Source: Actinomortierella ambigua (lineage: Eukaryota; Mortierellomycota; Mortierellomycetes; Mortierellales; Mortierellaceae). From it: 64,000 bases of DNA. The notes under the pieces are model-generated. The model saw nothing but the letters and a program-made list of their open reading frames with translations, was not told the origin of the DNA and ran no database searches. Shown here one piece after another: positions 10,771 through 22,334 of this stretch. The number at the start of each line of letters is the position of its first letter. Position 1 is the stretch's first letter. Both the position numbers and the translations under genes were made by a program. The stretch spans positions 27,011 through 91,010 of the forward strand of contig JAAAJB010000058.1 in the NCBI GenBank assembly GCA_016098155.1. Direction: 5' to 3'.

Positions 10771-12570
10771 ATGGCCGACAAGCATGACTTTCGATTATCT
10801 CTTGAGGAAGTGGAGCTTGAGGATGCTATGCAGAAAGACCACCATCTCACGGAGCATGACAAGGATGCCAAGATCGATGCTGGCCTGCATTCCTCCGCGA
10901 ACAAGCACCCAAAAGCCATCTACTTCATTCTCGCCAACGAGGTTGGCGAGCGCTTCTGCTACAATGCTGTTTCGCCCAATGTGAACAAGTATTTCATGCA
11001 AACTATAGGCCTCGACCGTTATGCGGCAAAGGCGCTTGCGACTACCTTCGTCATGTTGGTGTACTGCTTCCCTCTCCTAGGTGCGACTCTCTCAGACTCA
11101 TACTTGGGCAAATGGCAAGTGAAAAACGGCATGCCCCCTCTTTCCTTTCTACCCACTCCTCCTTGAGAATTCCTTCTTCATTGAACATGCTGGCTGCAAA
11201 AAGAGTCTAAACGTTCTTCTCGTTCTCTCTCGCTTTTGAACCATCGAATTAGGTGGACCATCATCTCATTTTCCATTCTTTATCTCATTGGTATGGCGTT
11301 GTTGACAGTCTTTTCGATCCCCAACCTGCTTGGTCCTATGAAGGGCGGTTTAGCATTCCTACCTTTCGTGGTCATTGCTTTGGGAAGTGGTGGGATCAAA
11401 CCCTGTGTCTCATCCCATGGTGGCGACCAGTACCTCCCCTCACAGGAGAAGGCCAAGGAAAAGTTCTTCTCCCTCTTCTATGCATTGATGAATCTTGGCT
11501 CGCTCGTCTCCCTGTCCGTGGTGCCCGCCATTGCCAACATGTCGTGTATGGGCCTTGAGACATGCTACACCTTTGCGTTCTCGGTGCCGACGATTATCTT
11601 TTTCCTGGCACTGGTCCTCTTTGCAGCGGGCTACCGTTGGTACCGCATTGTTCCGCCCCTAGGCGAGTCTTTGCCCTGGAAGGTGATCAAGGCTGTCGCC
11701 CTAGCCCGCTCACGGTATTCAAAAGCCACCCCAGAAGAACGCGCCGCGAAGGGCCATTGGCTCAACTTTGCAGAGGACAAGTACGGCGGCGTGTTCTTGA
11801 ACGAGTGCCGTGACTTGGGACTGAGCCTCGCGTTGATCTTGATTCCGTGCTCATTTTGCAAGATGCTCTATCTTCAGAATAGTAGCGAGTGGGCCACTCA
11901 GTACTATCAGATGAACGGCGCTTTGTTTGGTCCAAACTCGAAAATCATGGCGGCCCAGGTCTTAAATTTCCACACCCTCCTTGTCGTCTCTCAGTTATCG
12001 CTGTGGAATTATGTGCTGTACCCGTTTTTTGAGCGTCGTGGCAGGGGCCTTCGGCCGACAACCCGGATGATAGCCGGCTACTTCTTCACCATTCTCGCAT
12101 TTGTCGTCTCGGCCATACTCTCCAAACACGTCGAAGAGGCCTTTCTTCGTAGTGGGCGAGACCCCACAAGGCTGGCCGACTATGATGGAACATACTGCGA
12201 GACTTGCGTGAGTGGATGGGCTCAGGTCCCGCAGTGGTTGTTACTTTCGTTGGGCGAGTGCCTGTTTATACCAACGGGCTACCATATCATGTACAACGAG
12301 AATGGTCGCCAGTTCCGAGCCCTCTCCACATCGTTATGGCTGATGGCCTCGTCGCTTGGTGCTGTCTGGGTCAACCTCTTAGACCCGGTCATGGTTCGAA
12401 GCGGGATGAGCACATGGGTACGCAATTTGACCTATTCTGGCATTGCTACCGCGGGCATGATCCTTTTCACGATTGGAGCTCGCATCTATGTTCCTCGCAA
12501 GGAGCGCCCGGAAATCAACCAAGCAGCTCACGAAGCGAAGGCCGCCGAGTATCGCCTGTCCAACCAATAA
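10771..12570 (+). CDS. PTR2: POT/PTR2-family peptide transporter (copy B), GC-AG intron
   Basis: Exons 10771-11114 and 11253-12570 encode 553 residues. The intron (11115-11252) starts GCAAGT and ends AG, at the same split Trp codon (LGKW-WTIIS) as in copies A and C. The nearby GT (11119) would break the frame, so the GC donor is the consistent reading. ATG 10771 is preferred over in-frame ATGs at 10627 and about 10711 because those add a Ser/Pro-rich segment that looks like translated leader. ExxERFxYYG reads EVGERFCYNA (residues 57-66): E1, E2, R and the first Tyr are kept, while the second Tyr and Gly are changed. GSGGIKPCV and SSHGGDQY are intact, and FYxxINxG reads FYALMNLG. It should still be a proton-coupled peptide importer, possibly with altered specificity. 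It lies about 820 bp upstream of copy C. Confidence 0.9.
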
Positions 12571-13393
12571 AACCATATTTCTTCATCCAATTGTCCCGGC
12601 GGAGCAACTCTCGCAGCCCCGATTATTCTTGGCCACGTCGAGAGGAAGAAAAAGATGGACAGATAATATGCTTTTCAAAGACCCCTGTGTAGTCTTCTTA
12701 GGGAATCCCCTTCAATTTAAGCGCCTCGTTTGGCCCAGACTCTCTCTAATCTTGTTCCGGTGGTGAGTACCGCCTTTCGTATACAATACGATGACAAAGG
12801 AACGTGTACAATCTTCCGCCTCCGACAAGTTTACAATCAGCAGGTCAGTCAAGTTTCCGGTGGGTGGTTGCGTTGTTAGTCGACTTTGAGATGCCTCGCG
12901 CGGTGTGAGAAATCCAACCACCGTCGAGACTCCTCCTTCTCACGCAGGTCGTAAAAAGCGGAAAGGTTGGTGGTGGTGACACACTTGTTTGTTGTCGTGC
13001 ACTTCATCCCCTAGCAAAAAGAAAAAAAAAGATCCTACTAAAATCACTCCTGCCTGAGCCCAAGCCAACCACATGTTCTCGACTGCTATTCTCTTTACAT
13101 GTCCGCGAATAAGGGTGACAAGTGTTTTTTGTTTTTTCACCGGGGACCAAAGCAATGGTGGTTCAACACCGATGTCCCCTTAGGCCCTGAGAAAATAATT
13201 TTCTCTCCATCCCTGCCGCCCATTGCAACAATGTGGACAACCTCCCCCTCGACTACTCCTGTACACCTCTGAAGCGAGGACCGAGCTTTCAACTCGGAGG
13301 ATTCTCTCCTTTCCTTCGTGACCATCTCACGGTATAAAATCTTGCCTTTTTCTTTTCTTCCCTTTTTTTTGGATTCCCCAGCCCTCGCCACTC
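12571..13393. other. Spacer between transporter copies B and C
   Basis: 820 bp with no supported gene. A TATA-like ggtataaaat lies at about 13330, some 60 bp before the copy C ATG, followed by a T/C-rich leader. Confidence 0.45.
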
Positions 13394-15264
13394 ATGTCCG
13401 AACCACCACAATACACTCAATCCAGCTCATCATTGTCGTCAGGCACTGGGGAAGTCAGCTCGGCGGACACAGTACTTCCTCAAACGTCTTTGCAAGTCGT
13501 GGACGCAGGAGACAATGCTGTGCAGAAACATGACTTTCTCACAGAACATGAGAGGGAGCTGTTGGAGCTCGAGGCGCGATTGAATGCCGAGATTGATGCC
13601 AAAATCAAAGCCAACATGGATAAGCACCCAAAGGCAGTCTTCTTCATCATCCCCAGCAAATTCGGAGAGCGTTTCGGCATCAGTTCTGTTTCGCGCAATG
13701 CGAACAAGTATTTCATGCAGAGGGTAGGCATGGATCGGTACGATGCCAAGAAGTACACAACTACGTACAGTCTGTTGGTGTCTTTCTTCCCTATGGTGTG
13801 CGCGGTTCTCTCGGACTCATACATGGGCAAATGGTACGTATCGTGGTTTTTTTTTTTTTTTTTTATAATCCTCATTCCTCACCTTTGGTGCCATTTCAAG
13901 ACACAGGTCTCACATTCCTCTTCTCTCCCCTGAAATGAAACCTTAGGTGGGCCATCGTCTTTTTCACGCTCGTCGCTCTTTTCGGGATGATCTTGCTTGC
14001 CATATTTTCGGTTCCCAACCTACTCGGTCGTATGAGTTACGGCCTGGCTTTCTTGCCCTTTGTTATCCTTGCTTTGGGAAATGGCGGCATTCGGCCTTGT
14101 GTCTCATCCCATGGTGGTGACCAGTACCTCCCCTTGCAGGTGAAGAAGAAGGATCAGTTCTTCACCTTGTACTTCGTGGCTGGCGATCTGTCTTCGTTTC
14201 TTGCAGGGCTGATTGTACCTGCCCTTGCCGATAGACCGTGCATGGGTGCCGCGACATGCTATCCCGGTGCATTCATGGTCGGCGCTGTTATCATTTTCAT
14301 GTCGTTGGTAATCTTTGCGGCAGGCCGCCGTTGGTATCGCGTTGTCCCTCCTCTTGGAGAGTTTTTGCCATTGAAGGCGCTCAAGGCCGTCGCGTTGGCT
14401 GCCTCACGGTACTCAAAAGCCACTTCTGAGGAGCGTGACGCCATGGGTCACTGGCTCAACTTTGCAGAGGATAAGTACGGCGGCGTGTTCTTGGATGAAT
14501 GCCGCGACTTTGGACTGACCCTTGGTCTTACTGTGATCCCTTGCTCGTTCTGCAGGATGTTGTTCGTCCAGGAAAACAGCGAGTGGTCCACTCAGTACTA
14601 TCAGATGAACGGTGCCCTATTTGGTCAAAACTCAAAGATCTTGGCGGCCCAGTTTCAAAATTTCCCCACTGTCTTGAGCATCATCACGATGATGGTGCTG
14701 ATCTACGTGGTGTACCCGTTCCTCGAGCGCCGTGGCTACGACGTTCGGCTCACAAACCGCTTGAAGGTCGGCTATTTCCTCACCATTCTCGCGTTTATCT
14801 GCTCCGGCATACTGTCCTATTACGTCGAAGAGGCCTTCCTTCTTAGCGGGCGGGATCCTAAGAAACTGGCCGACTACGACGGGACGTACTGTGAGACATG
14901 TGTGAGTGGATGGGCCCAGGTTCCGCAGTGGATCTTATTGTCGTTGGGCGACTGTCTATTTGTGCCCTCGGGGGCGCAGTTTGTCTACATAGAATCTGGC
15001 CGCCAGTTGCGAGCCTCCTCTTTGTCGTATTGGCTGATTGCCGCCTCCTTCGGCGCGATCTGGGTCAACATCTTTGATCCGGTCATGCTACGAGGTGGGT
15101 TGAGTACCATGGTTCGGAGTTTTACCTATTCAGGCATTGCCACTGTGGGCCTGCTCTTCTTTGTAATCCTCGAGCGGTTCTATGTGCCTCGGAAGGAGCG
15201 AAAGGCGATCAACCAGGCCGCCCAGGAAGCGAAAGACGCGCAATATCTTGCGACTAGTCATTAA
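13394..15264 (+). CDS. POT/PTR2-family protein with degenerate coupling motif (copy C)
   Basis: Exons 13394-13833 and 13947-15264 encode 585 residues. The intron (13834-13946, GTACGT...TTAG) is at the same split Trp codon as in copies A and B. Length and membrane pattern match a full-length transporter, and much of the sequence follows copies A and B (SSHGGDQYLP, RRWYRVVPPLGEFLP, NEWxTQYYQMNGALFG-type loop, GTYCETCVSGWAQVPQW). The family signatures are altered. ExxERFxYYG becomes KFGERFGISS (residues 89-98), so the first Glu is Lys and both Tyr are lost. FYxxINxG becomes YFVAGDLSS. GTGGIKP becomes GNGGIRP. E1, E2 and R of ExxER are known to be important for proton coupling in POT transporters. 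An uncoupled carrier or a sensor is therefore possible; the frame is intact with no sign of decay. Confidence 0.88.
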
Positions 15265-18200
15265 AATCGTTCTTCATCTCTTTGTGCTCCATTCACTCGC
15301 CCAGACTATTCGTGACATGCAATCCAGGGGTAACGATTGACTTTTATTGGACAGAGTGATCAGATATTCAACGCCCCGTAGAGATTTTCGGGAACCTGCA
15401 GCTCAAGTATCTGCGTAGCACACCATGGAGAAAACGGCACGATTGGAGCAGACAAGTACTGCACTATCCGCTACGCAGATGCAACACTGAATGGTCCCAG
15501 TGGTGAATGGCTAAAGGTTGCCTATTTACCTATATTCGCCCCAGCACAAGTCCGGTCTTTTCTGTAAAGGACCGAGGACTCTGATATCGTTGACAAGCCG
15601 GAGCATGGAGAAACTTGTATATGAGTAAACACATGTGCTCTCTCATTCACCCAGGCACAGACCTCATTCATTGACGCAGACCAGTTTTACCCCTTGTCAC
15701 TGAGCAACTGCGGACGCGTAACAATACGCTTTAGTTTGTATGTATGGTCTTGGCTAGAGGAAATACCCTGTTCCATATTGCACTCATGGTGACTCTATTA
15801 GCTCATAGGCTATTCTCACCATACGCTCCTCTTTAAAGACACCTGTACCACCATGCTTCTCATATATGTTGTCCAACATTGGACATTTTTTTCCACCTTG
15901 GCATGACAAAGCTTCATCTTCCTTGTCCCTCCTAAATTGTATCTCGGCGAATAATTAGAGCCGGTGGCGCTAGCCAAGTGCACTGCCCACATTCATCGCC
16001 AAAAGAGATCGTCGGAGGAGAAGGGAGGATGGACGGAAGGGAAGTTTATTTTTTTTAAAAAAAATACCGGAAGATTCTTCAACGTAAAAAGTTGATATGC
16101 AGACGGGTAGGGAAAAACATGCCCGTTCGTCCAATGTTGTTGGGAAGACTGAGACCACAAGGGGAAAGTAATTTTAAGAGAAAACGACTGGTCCTATCAC
16201 AGATGGGGCATGCATGCACATGGGGGTACCAAAGGTATTGCGGAGAACGAAGGGCAAGTGCATTTCCACCTTTTATCTTTTGGCTCTCCCTCTCCTTCAT
16301 TCTCTTTAGCCTCCTTTGAAACTCCTCTCTTCTGCACAAAGATAAAGGCAGCAGTGGGATCGAAATATTGCCACAAGATCTTACTGTGAAGATCAAAATG
16401 CAGGTCTGTGAGCTACCAATAAATAAAAGTGTTTGATGAAGGATCAAGGCGAGAGCAAGTCTTGATGGGAAAACACTCTTTTCTTTCCATTGTCGAGTCG
16501 TTGAATGTGTTGGGGAAAGAGGAATGAAAATCCCATTTCGTATTGGATCCAACGATAGACAGACACTGCGGGAAGAGGGGGGGGACGGGCGAGGGGGGCA
16601 TTTTGGGCCGAGAGTTTAGTGTCCACACACACACATACTCACAACATACAGGTTGGATTACTGTTAGTCATCGCTGAAATGCCATGAACAACATTTTCGT
16701 ACTTGGAATCCAAATGAGGTAAAGAAACAGAGGGTTCTCCAACGTTCAACACGGGAATGTCTCTAGTGCAGCAAAGCTTTCGAGTCTTGCGTTGCTTCTT
16801 TAAAGTTTTGTTGTTTGTGTTTGTTGATGAGTGTGCAAAAAAAAAAAATAGGCACACGCATAGTGGAGGTACAGCTACAAGGTTTGCAACAGCGACAAGG
16901 TTTTCCCTTGTTTGGGACTTTGGTCCAACAAAGGCGGGTGAGAGGAGACAGACTGTAGCGTGGCCACCTGCTTGATTTGCAGTAGTCTACAACGATGGTC
17001 CGCTCCAAAGTCGAACTCAGAGTGGAGCACAAGAGAGAAAAAACATTGAGCAATTGATCCGGGACATGGCCACAGAGGCGCTTCTCTTTAGAAAGAGGGT
17101 CCGAACCAAATCATACAAATACATCCCTCTTTCCTCTCTCCTGACAACCTTTTTTGTTGTTGTTGTTGTTATTGTTGTTGTCTCCCTCTCTTTCTTGTTC
17201 TCTCCTTATCCCTCCCTGTCACCTCTTGTACATATACCACACTCTCCCCTCCAGTCTCGACACATACTTCAAATCATCGCAACCCCTTCATCACTAGCTC
17301 CAATCCGACACCGACACCACATCCACCTTGTAGAAGATCGAGTTGCGATTGAGGATTGTGTGTTTGTGACTCTTGGTGTATTGCCTCCCTCTGTAAGTGC
17401 TTAACAAACCAAGATTGGTTGTCACTCTTTCATTTCAGAAAACCTGGATGTGAATACCATCCATGGGTGCAAAGGATGGAAGCGTGTATAACTTGGGATG
17501 TCTCTCTCTTTCAGACATGTCTTGAGGAGACGACAAGTGAAAGATGGTCCCGAGACTGGATGTTGAAGACGACGACTACGAGGAAAGGAAGAGAAGAGAC
17601 CCCAAAGTCTCCTGGGTCGAACCAGGCATCATGTTCCACTATGGACACACATGGCTATCTCTCCTAATTCGCCCCCTTCTCACCTCCCTTGCCTGCTTGC
17701 CTCCCCTCTCCCCCCTACCGTCTCGGTACCGTCTTCAGGGAACTCCACCTGTTGACGACCGACCGAACTGTGCGCCTCTCTCCAGACACCCTTGGGTTGG
17801 CCATATTTTCTGTACAAACGCTGTGTAACTGTGCTGCACACAACCCCCCCTCCCCTCCTCTCGATGTCATGCCTTGCCTCGTGGTGGATTGCCTTTGGTC
17901 CCGTCTATCCTCTACCCCTCTTTGACATTCCTGTTGCTGGCATCCTTCGGGTCACACTGTAACCTTGCTTTCTCCCTTCGTCCCACCTTTCTTAAACGCG
18001 CGACCTTTTTTTTTTTTTTTTTTTTTTACCTCCTTCCATAAAGACCTTGACCCCCTTCAGTCACGCACCCCCTCGACTTCGTTAAATCTCATATGGTTTG
18101 CATGTCGCATGGCATTCTTTGAATCTCCTCCTTTTGCTGCTACTTTCAAAAGCTTCCTTTTACTCTTGGGGCTTCTCTGGCCTTGGGGCTTCTCTGGCCT

Positions 18201-19526
18201 TGGGGCTTCTCTGGCACAAATAAGACTCTCCTTTTCATTCATCCCAAGCACGTAATTCATCACCCTCCAGTCGCTCTCTAGCAAAATGCATGCTCTTCCC
18301 CACATGTCATTCAATTAAAGAGAACTCGTGCTGATACTACGCTACTCCTCTACACAACCACATAACTTACCCTTCCCCCGGCTCACGCTCTCATTCTTGT
18401 GGATAACTTGGACCGAGTTCTCCTGAGGTGCGTGCACATGCACACATACCCAAAACATCATACAAGAATCACAAGGAACAAAAGAAACAAACGATGTGCT
18501 TGCTCCCCCTGTTCTCTGTTGTCATGGACCACAACTTTTTTGGTCCAAGAAAGAAGCAAAGCTTCCTGTGTTACCTATGACATATACTTTGTCTTCCAGA
18601 CAATAATAGTGGGTTCAAACAACGGTAGTTTGATTGGATATGCGTACTCATGCAGGCCGACGCATGTCAATGGGCGAAAAGGCCCTCCTATTCTCGACGA
18701 CAACAAGAGATGGCGGATAGCTGTTGGGAGGCGTCTCTCACCCCTCATCTCCCTTTGTCTCTCCCTTGAATCCGCATGGCCTTGTTTGGAGAGGGGTTGA
18801 GGGAGAGTACAAAAAAGGGCGAAGGCGACGCGCGCGATCTTTTATTTCCTTGTGAACAAGCTGCTGTGGGGCTTGTCACTTGATGCCATCCCACGCGCCA
18901 GCGTGTAACCTTTGTTGTTGTTGATTTTTAACCTCTTTGACATGGTCTGTTTATTGTCACGGTCATCTTTCACACCTCTCCTCAATTTCCTGCCCTTCTC
19001 TCTTTCACACATTCTTCCCTTTGGTACTCTTTCAGACTCTTTGCATTATTGCTACGCCATCCATTCACCCTATTCCTCTGTAGAATAGAGCCCGAAACAT
19101 ATTTTAGCACGTAGCAAAAGTTGCTTGCACCTCCACCCACCACTACCACCTTTATGTCCTTGTGCATCGTTCGCCTTCTATCTTTACCTAGACCATTTCA
19201 CCCACACCATCGCCTACACCCACCTCTATTCACCCACACCCATCTACACCCACATCTACACCCACGCTCCTTCACTCTTGCGCGCAATATCACCCCTCCC
19301 CTTATTCGAACCTAACACATCCACCCATGACTCTGGGCTCTCGCCAAGTAACCTCGTGAGCTGACAATTACTTCTCGTCTCTTGTTCTTCCCGCGGCACC
19401 TTGTTACTGTCACTAGCCTGTTTGTACCTTCACACTCTCACTTTGGCAACAGGAACCTACCCAATCACCTCCACATTTAATCTGACCAAGACAGACACTT
19501 GGGAATAAACACCAACGGGCGTAACG
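15265..19526. other. Gene-poor region (4.3 kb), CT-rich toward its right end
   Basis: No frame here resembles a protein family. From about 17060 to 19526 the plus strand is strongly C/T-rich with TTG and CACCC repeats, which suits a long promoter or untranslated leader for the gene at 19527. Splice-like pairs occur (for example GTAAGT near 17394 with a TTTCAG acceptor near 17439), so a 5'-UTR intron or a non-coding transcript is possible but not shown. Confidence 0.4.
18165..18215. repeat. 17-bp tandem repeat, three units
   Basis: Three perfect head-to-tail copies of CTTGGGGCTTCTCTGGC in the non-coding region upstream of the LITAF-domain gene. Confidence 0.85.
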
Positions 19527-22334
19527 ATGGTGGCTAACCAATCAATCGGTAGCTTCTCAGAACCACTCGATCTCAAAAACTCAGCTGCTTCCCCGCCACG
19601 GCTGTCATCGTCCGATCCAGTCAACCCCACCACCATCATCCCCTCCCCATCCTCTTCCTGGCACCACCACAGCCACGTCTACGACAGTCACAGCCAATGC
19701 CCATCCTTCCATGATGCCAAAAGCACCGAAGGGGCTACATATCTAGGCCACAGATCAGCAACATTAGTAACAGCAGCCATGTCACGCTCATCATCACACT
19801 CGTCATCGGCCTCCCGCTCGACCGCGTGCACTACATCAGCTACTACTGCCATTACTGACGCAAAGAAGCTGCACAAGCACCACAAACACCAGCAACAGGA
19901 GGTGGTGCTGAAAGATGGCCCTAGCAAAGGTCGTTATCGGCATGCAGCTTTGCGCTCCCCACGCGCTCGCTTCCCAGCAGGGGGAGTGGAGGATGGAACG
20001 AGCAGTCCATCGTCAATAACAGTAGTCGGATCAGGGTCAGGTGGAGGAAGGGGAAGGGAGCGAGGAGTAAGAGGAGAAGGAGGAGAAGGAGAAGGAGGAG
20101 AAGATGAAGAGGATGAAGAAGAAGGACGTGGGCGAAGACGACGACGACGACAACAACGACGAAAGAGTCAACAACCAGGGCGAGATGATATCAAGGCAGA
20201 GCAAGACGGGGGTGTGTTTGAAAAGACGATGGACAAGTGCAGCAGCACGGCCGCCAGTCATCGCCTTCGAAATAGAAAACAGGGAGGAGGATCCACCATC
20301 GACACAAGAGTAGCGAGCTCAACAGAGCCTTTTGGGGGTGTTTTTGCCACGACCCCCAAGCCAAGCCCAGAAGGAAGAAGGGAAGAAGAGGAAGGGGGCG
20401 TACAAGAACGACAGGGCCACAACACCCGAGACTATTTTGCGGAGTCCCAGCAACAGCATAGCTCGGCTGTCCCACCGCTTTCTACCCCACCACTCCAGGA
20501 CCCACATTTGACCACACACTTGTCTTCTTTTCATTCTTCTTTCTCTTCCTCTTCCTCTTCGCACCCTTCGTCTCCCACTATTGCTCCCATCTCCTCGACT
20601 GCCTCCCCTTCCATGTCCTTCTCGCTCTCGACACCGTCTTCCCCTTCATCGACTCCTTCGTTTCAACTCCCTCCATCCTCATCAACGTCTCCCACCACCG
20701 CCACCGCTGGGTCCTCTTCCCCCTCCTCTTCATATAAGCATAAAGGAGCTTGTTTGTCCCTCCTTCCACCACCTCTTCCATCACAACAGCAGCAACGACA
20801 ACAACAACATCGTGATTCTTCTCCATCCTGCTCCACCACCATGCCACCACTACATCCATGGAGTTGCCAGAGCTGGCAAGAAGGGCAGGACCCGCTGGTT
20901 GCACCATCCTCTTCCCCCCTTTCCACCCCTCAGGCATCAGCGGTGGAGGGCAAGAGACGTAGTCGACATGGCAAGCAACACTCCTTCTCGTTCCGTATGC
21001 CCTCTCGCACCAAGAGTTTACTGTCGTTGGTTGGACGGAGTCGGGCAACAACGATGACAGGTACTACCCTGTCTCAGCCCACTGCCGCTGCTGTCGTCGA
21101 TCCCGCCTCAACGTCGTCCGAGTATCTGTCTCCGCTGGACCCTCCCTCATCTTTGTCGGCTTCCGAAACCGATCGCACCCCACACGAGGGGGTCCAGGAA
21201 CAAACTCCCCTTCGTCAAGCTTATCCGCAACAACTCCCTGACGCAGATGATCTAGCAGTGTCGCTTGCCCCCCGGCCACAGCAGCTTCCTCAAGGCCGCA
21301 AGAATAGCCGACAATGTCACCAACACTCTCACTCACTCTCACACTCACAGGATCCGTCCTACCAACATTCTTCGCACCAACATCTCCACCACCACCACCA
21401 ATACCCTCGATCAGCCTTCCCAGATGAGTTTCGGATACACCACCCTCGTTCGGCCTCCATGTCCTCGCCCTTGACCGCAACCACGACCAACGGTACGACC
21501 ACTATCCCTCCCACGACAGGGCCCCATGCAGGCATGGGCTCCCCTTCTTCACGGCACTCGATCGTCTTCCCACTCGATGGGGCTCCCGCTTCTTCTTCCT
21601 CTGTGCCGCCATCACGCCCTGCGCCCACTGCGCGATCCACAACAGCACCTCGTCCAACCATGGACTTTGACATGCTACAGCAACAACGGCTTCAGCAGGC
21701 TGCAGCCGCCCTTATTGCCACGGCGGCCGCCGCTTCCTCCTCTTCTTCACCCACATCAACTCGCGATCACAACAGCACCACTGGTGGTCGACGGGGTCGA
21801 GTGGTCTCCTCCACCACCGCCTCCTCCTCCTCAACCACCTCCCCCTGTACATCCTCCTCTTCGTCTATCATCGCCACCACAACGAACACAAATCATCCCA
21901 TTCCACCCCCTTTCACTACCACCACCACCACAGATGCTCCTACTTGTAATTATTTTTCTACCACCACAACCACCCCAGCCCTAACCCTCACCCCAACCAC
22001 GACCACGACCACGACCACCACCGCCGCCGACCCCTGGCGCGACCAATGGCTCGGTCCCTCGGGGGCGATGCAATCGCTGTTCCGGGACCGACCTTCGAAA
22101 TTCAACTGTCCGCACTGTGGGGCCCGGCGGGTGCGGTCGCACATTGAGTTTGTGCCGGGCGTCATGTCGTTCCTGGTCTCGTTTGGGCTCTTGTTCCTCA
22201 CCGTCGGCACCCTGAGCTTCCTCCCCTTCCGCAAGGACCACAAGGCCACCAAGGATTGTGTCCATTGGTGCCCCAGATGCGAGACCAGAGTCGCCCGCTT
22301 CGTACGCGCGAGTGGCACTTGGGAGTGGATGTGA
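19527..22334 (+). CDS. LITAF-domain protein with a very long disordered N-terminus
   Basis: A single uninterrupted frame of 935 residues. Residues 1 to about 835 are low-complexity (Ser, Thr, Pro, Gln, His) with an acidic/Arg patch (EEGRGRRRRRR) and no recognisable domain. The last 76 residues are a LITAF/SIMPLE domain. CPHC lies at 861-864, then an Arg-rich link, then a hydrophobic segment (VMSFLVSFGLLFLTVGTLSF, about 879-898), then VHWCPRCETRVAR with the second CxxC at 915-918. In this family the two half-sites form one zinc site. The hydrophobic helix dips into the cytosolic face of endosomal or lysosomal membranes, so the protein is expected on endosomes. Most LITAF proteins are 100-250 residues, so the N-terminal extension is unusual. 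The frame holds the whole length despite strong composition bias, which supports translation. Confidence 0.8.
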   Translation: MVANQSIGSFSEPLDLKNSAASPPRLSSSDPVNPTTIIPSPSSSWHHHSHVYDSHSQCPSFHDAKSTEGATYLGHRSATLVTAAMSRSSSHSSSASRSTACTTSATTAITDAKKLHKHHKHQQQEVVLKDGPSKGRYRHAALRSPRARFPAGGVEDGTSSPSSITVVGSGSGGGRGRERGVRGEGGEGEGGEDEEDEEEGRGRRRRRRQQRRKSQQPGRDDIKAEQDGGVFEKTMDKCSSTAASHRLRNRKQGGGSTIDTRVASSTEPFGGVFATTPKPSPEGRREEEEGGVQERQGHNTRDYFAESQQQHSSAVPPLSTPPLQDPHLTTHLSSFHSSFSSSSSSHPSSPTIAPISSTASPSMSFSLSTPSSPSSTPSFQLPPSSSTSPTTATAGSSSPSSSYKHKGACLSLLPPPLPSQQQQRQQQHRDSSPSCSTTMPPLHPWSCQSWQEGQDPLVAPSSSPLSTPQASAVEGKRRSRHGKQHSFSFRMPSRTKSLLSLVGRSRATTMTGTTLSQPTAAAVVDPASTSSEYLSPLDPPSSLSASETDRTPHEGVQEQTPLRQAYPQQLPDADDLAVSLAPRPQQLPQGRKNSRQCHQHSHSLSHSQDPSYQHSSHQHLHHHHQYPRSAFPDEFRIHHPRSASMSSPLTATTTNGTTTIPPTTGPHAGMGSPSSRHSIVFPLDGAPASSSSVPPSRPAPTARSTTAPRPTMDFDMLQQQRLQQAAAALIATAAAASSSSSPTSTRDHNSTTGGRRGRVVSSTTASSSSTTSPCTSSSSSIIATTTNTNHPIPPPFTTTTTTDAPTCNYFSTTTTTPALTLTPTTTTTTTTTAADPWRDQWLGPSGAMQSLFRDRPSKFNCPHCGARRVRSHIEFVPGVMSFLVSFGLLFLTVGTLSFLPFRKDHKATKDCVHWCPRCETRVARFVRASGTWEWM

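Noticed and set aside
17544..17828. Frame starting MVPRLDVEDDDYEERKRRD with upstream splice-like sites
   Set aside because: First 30 codons look plausible but the rest is C/T-rich low complexity; no family match. Kept only as part of the possible leader region.
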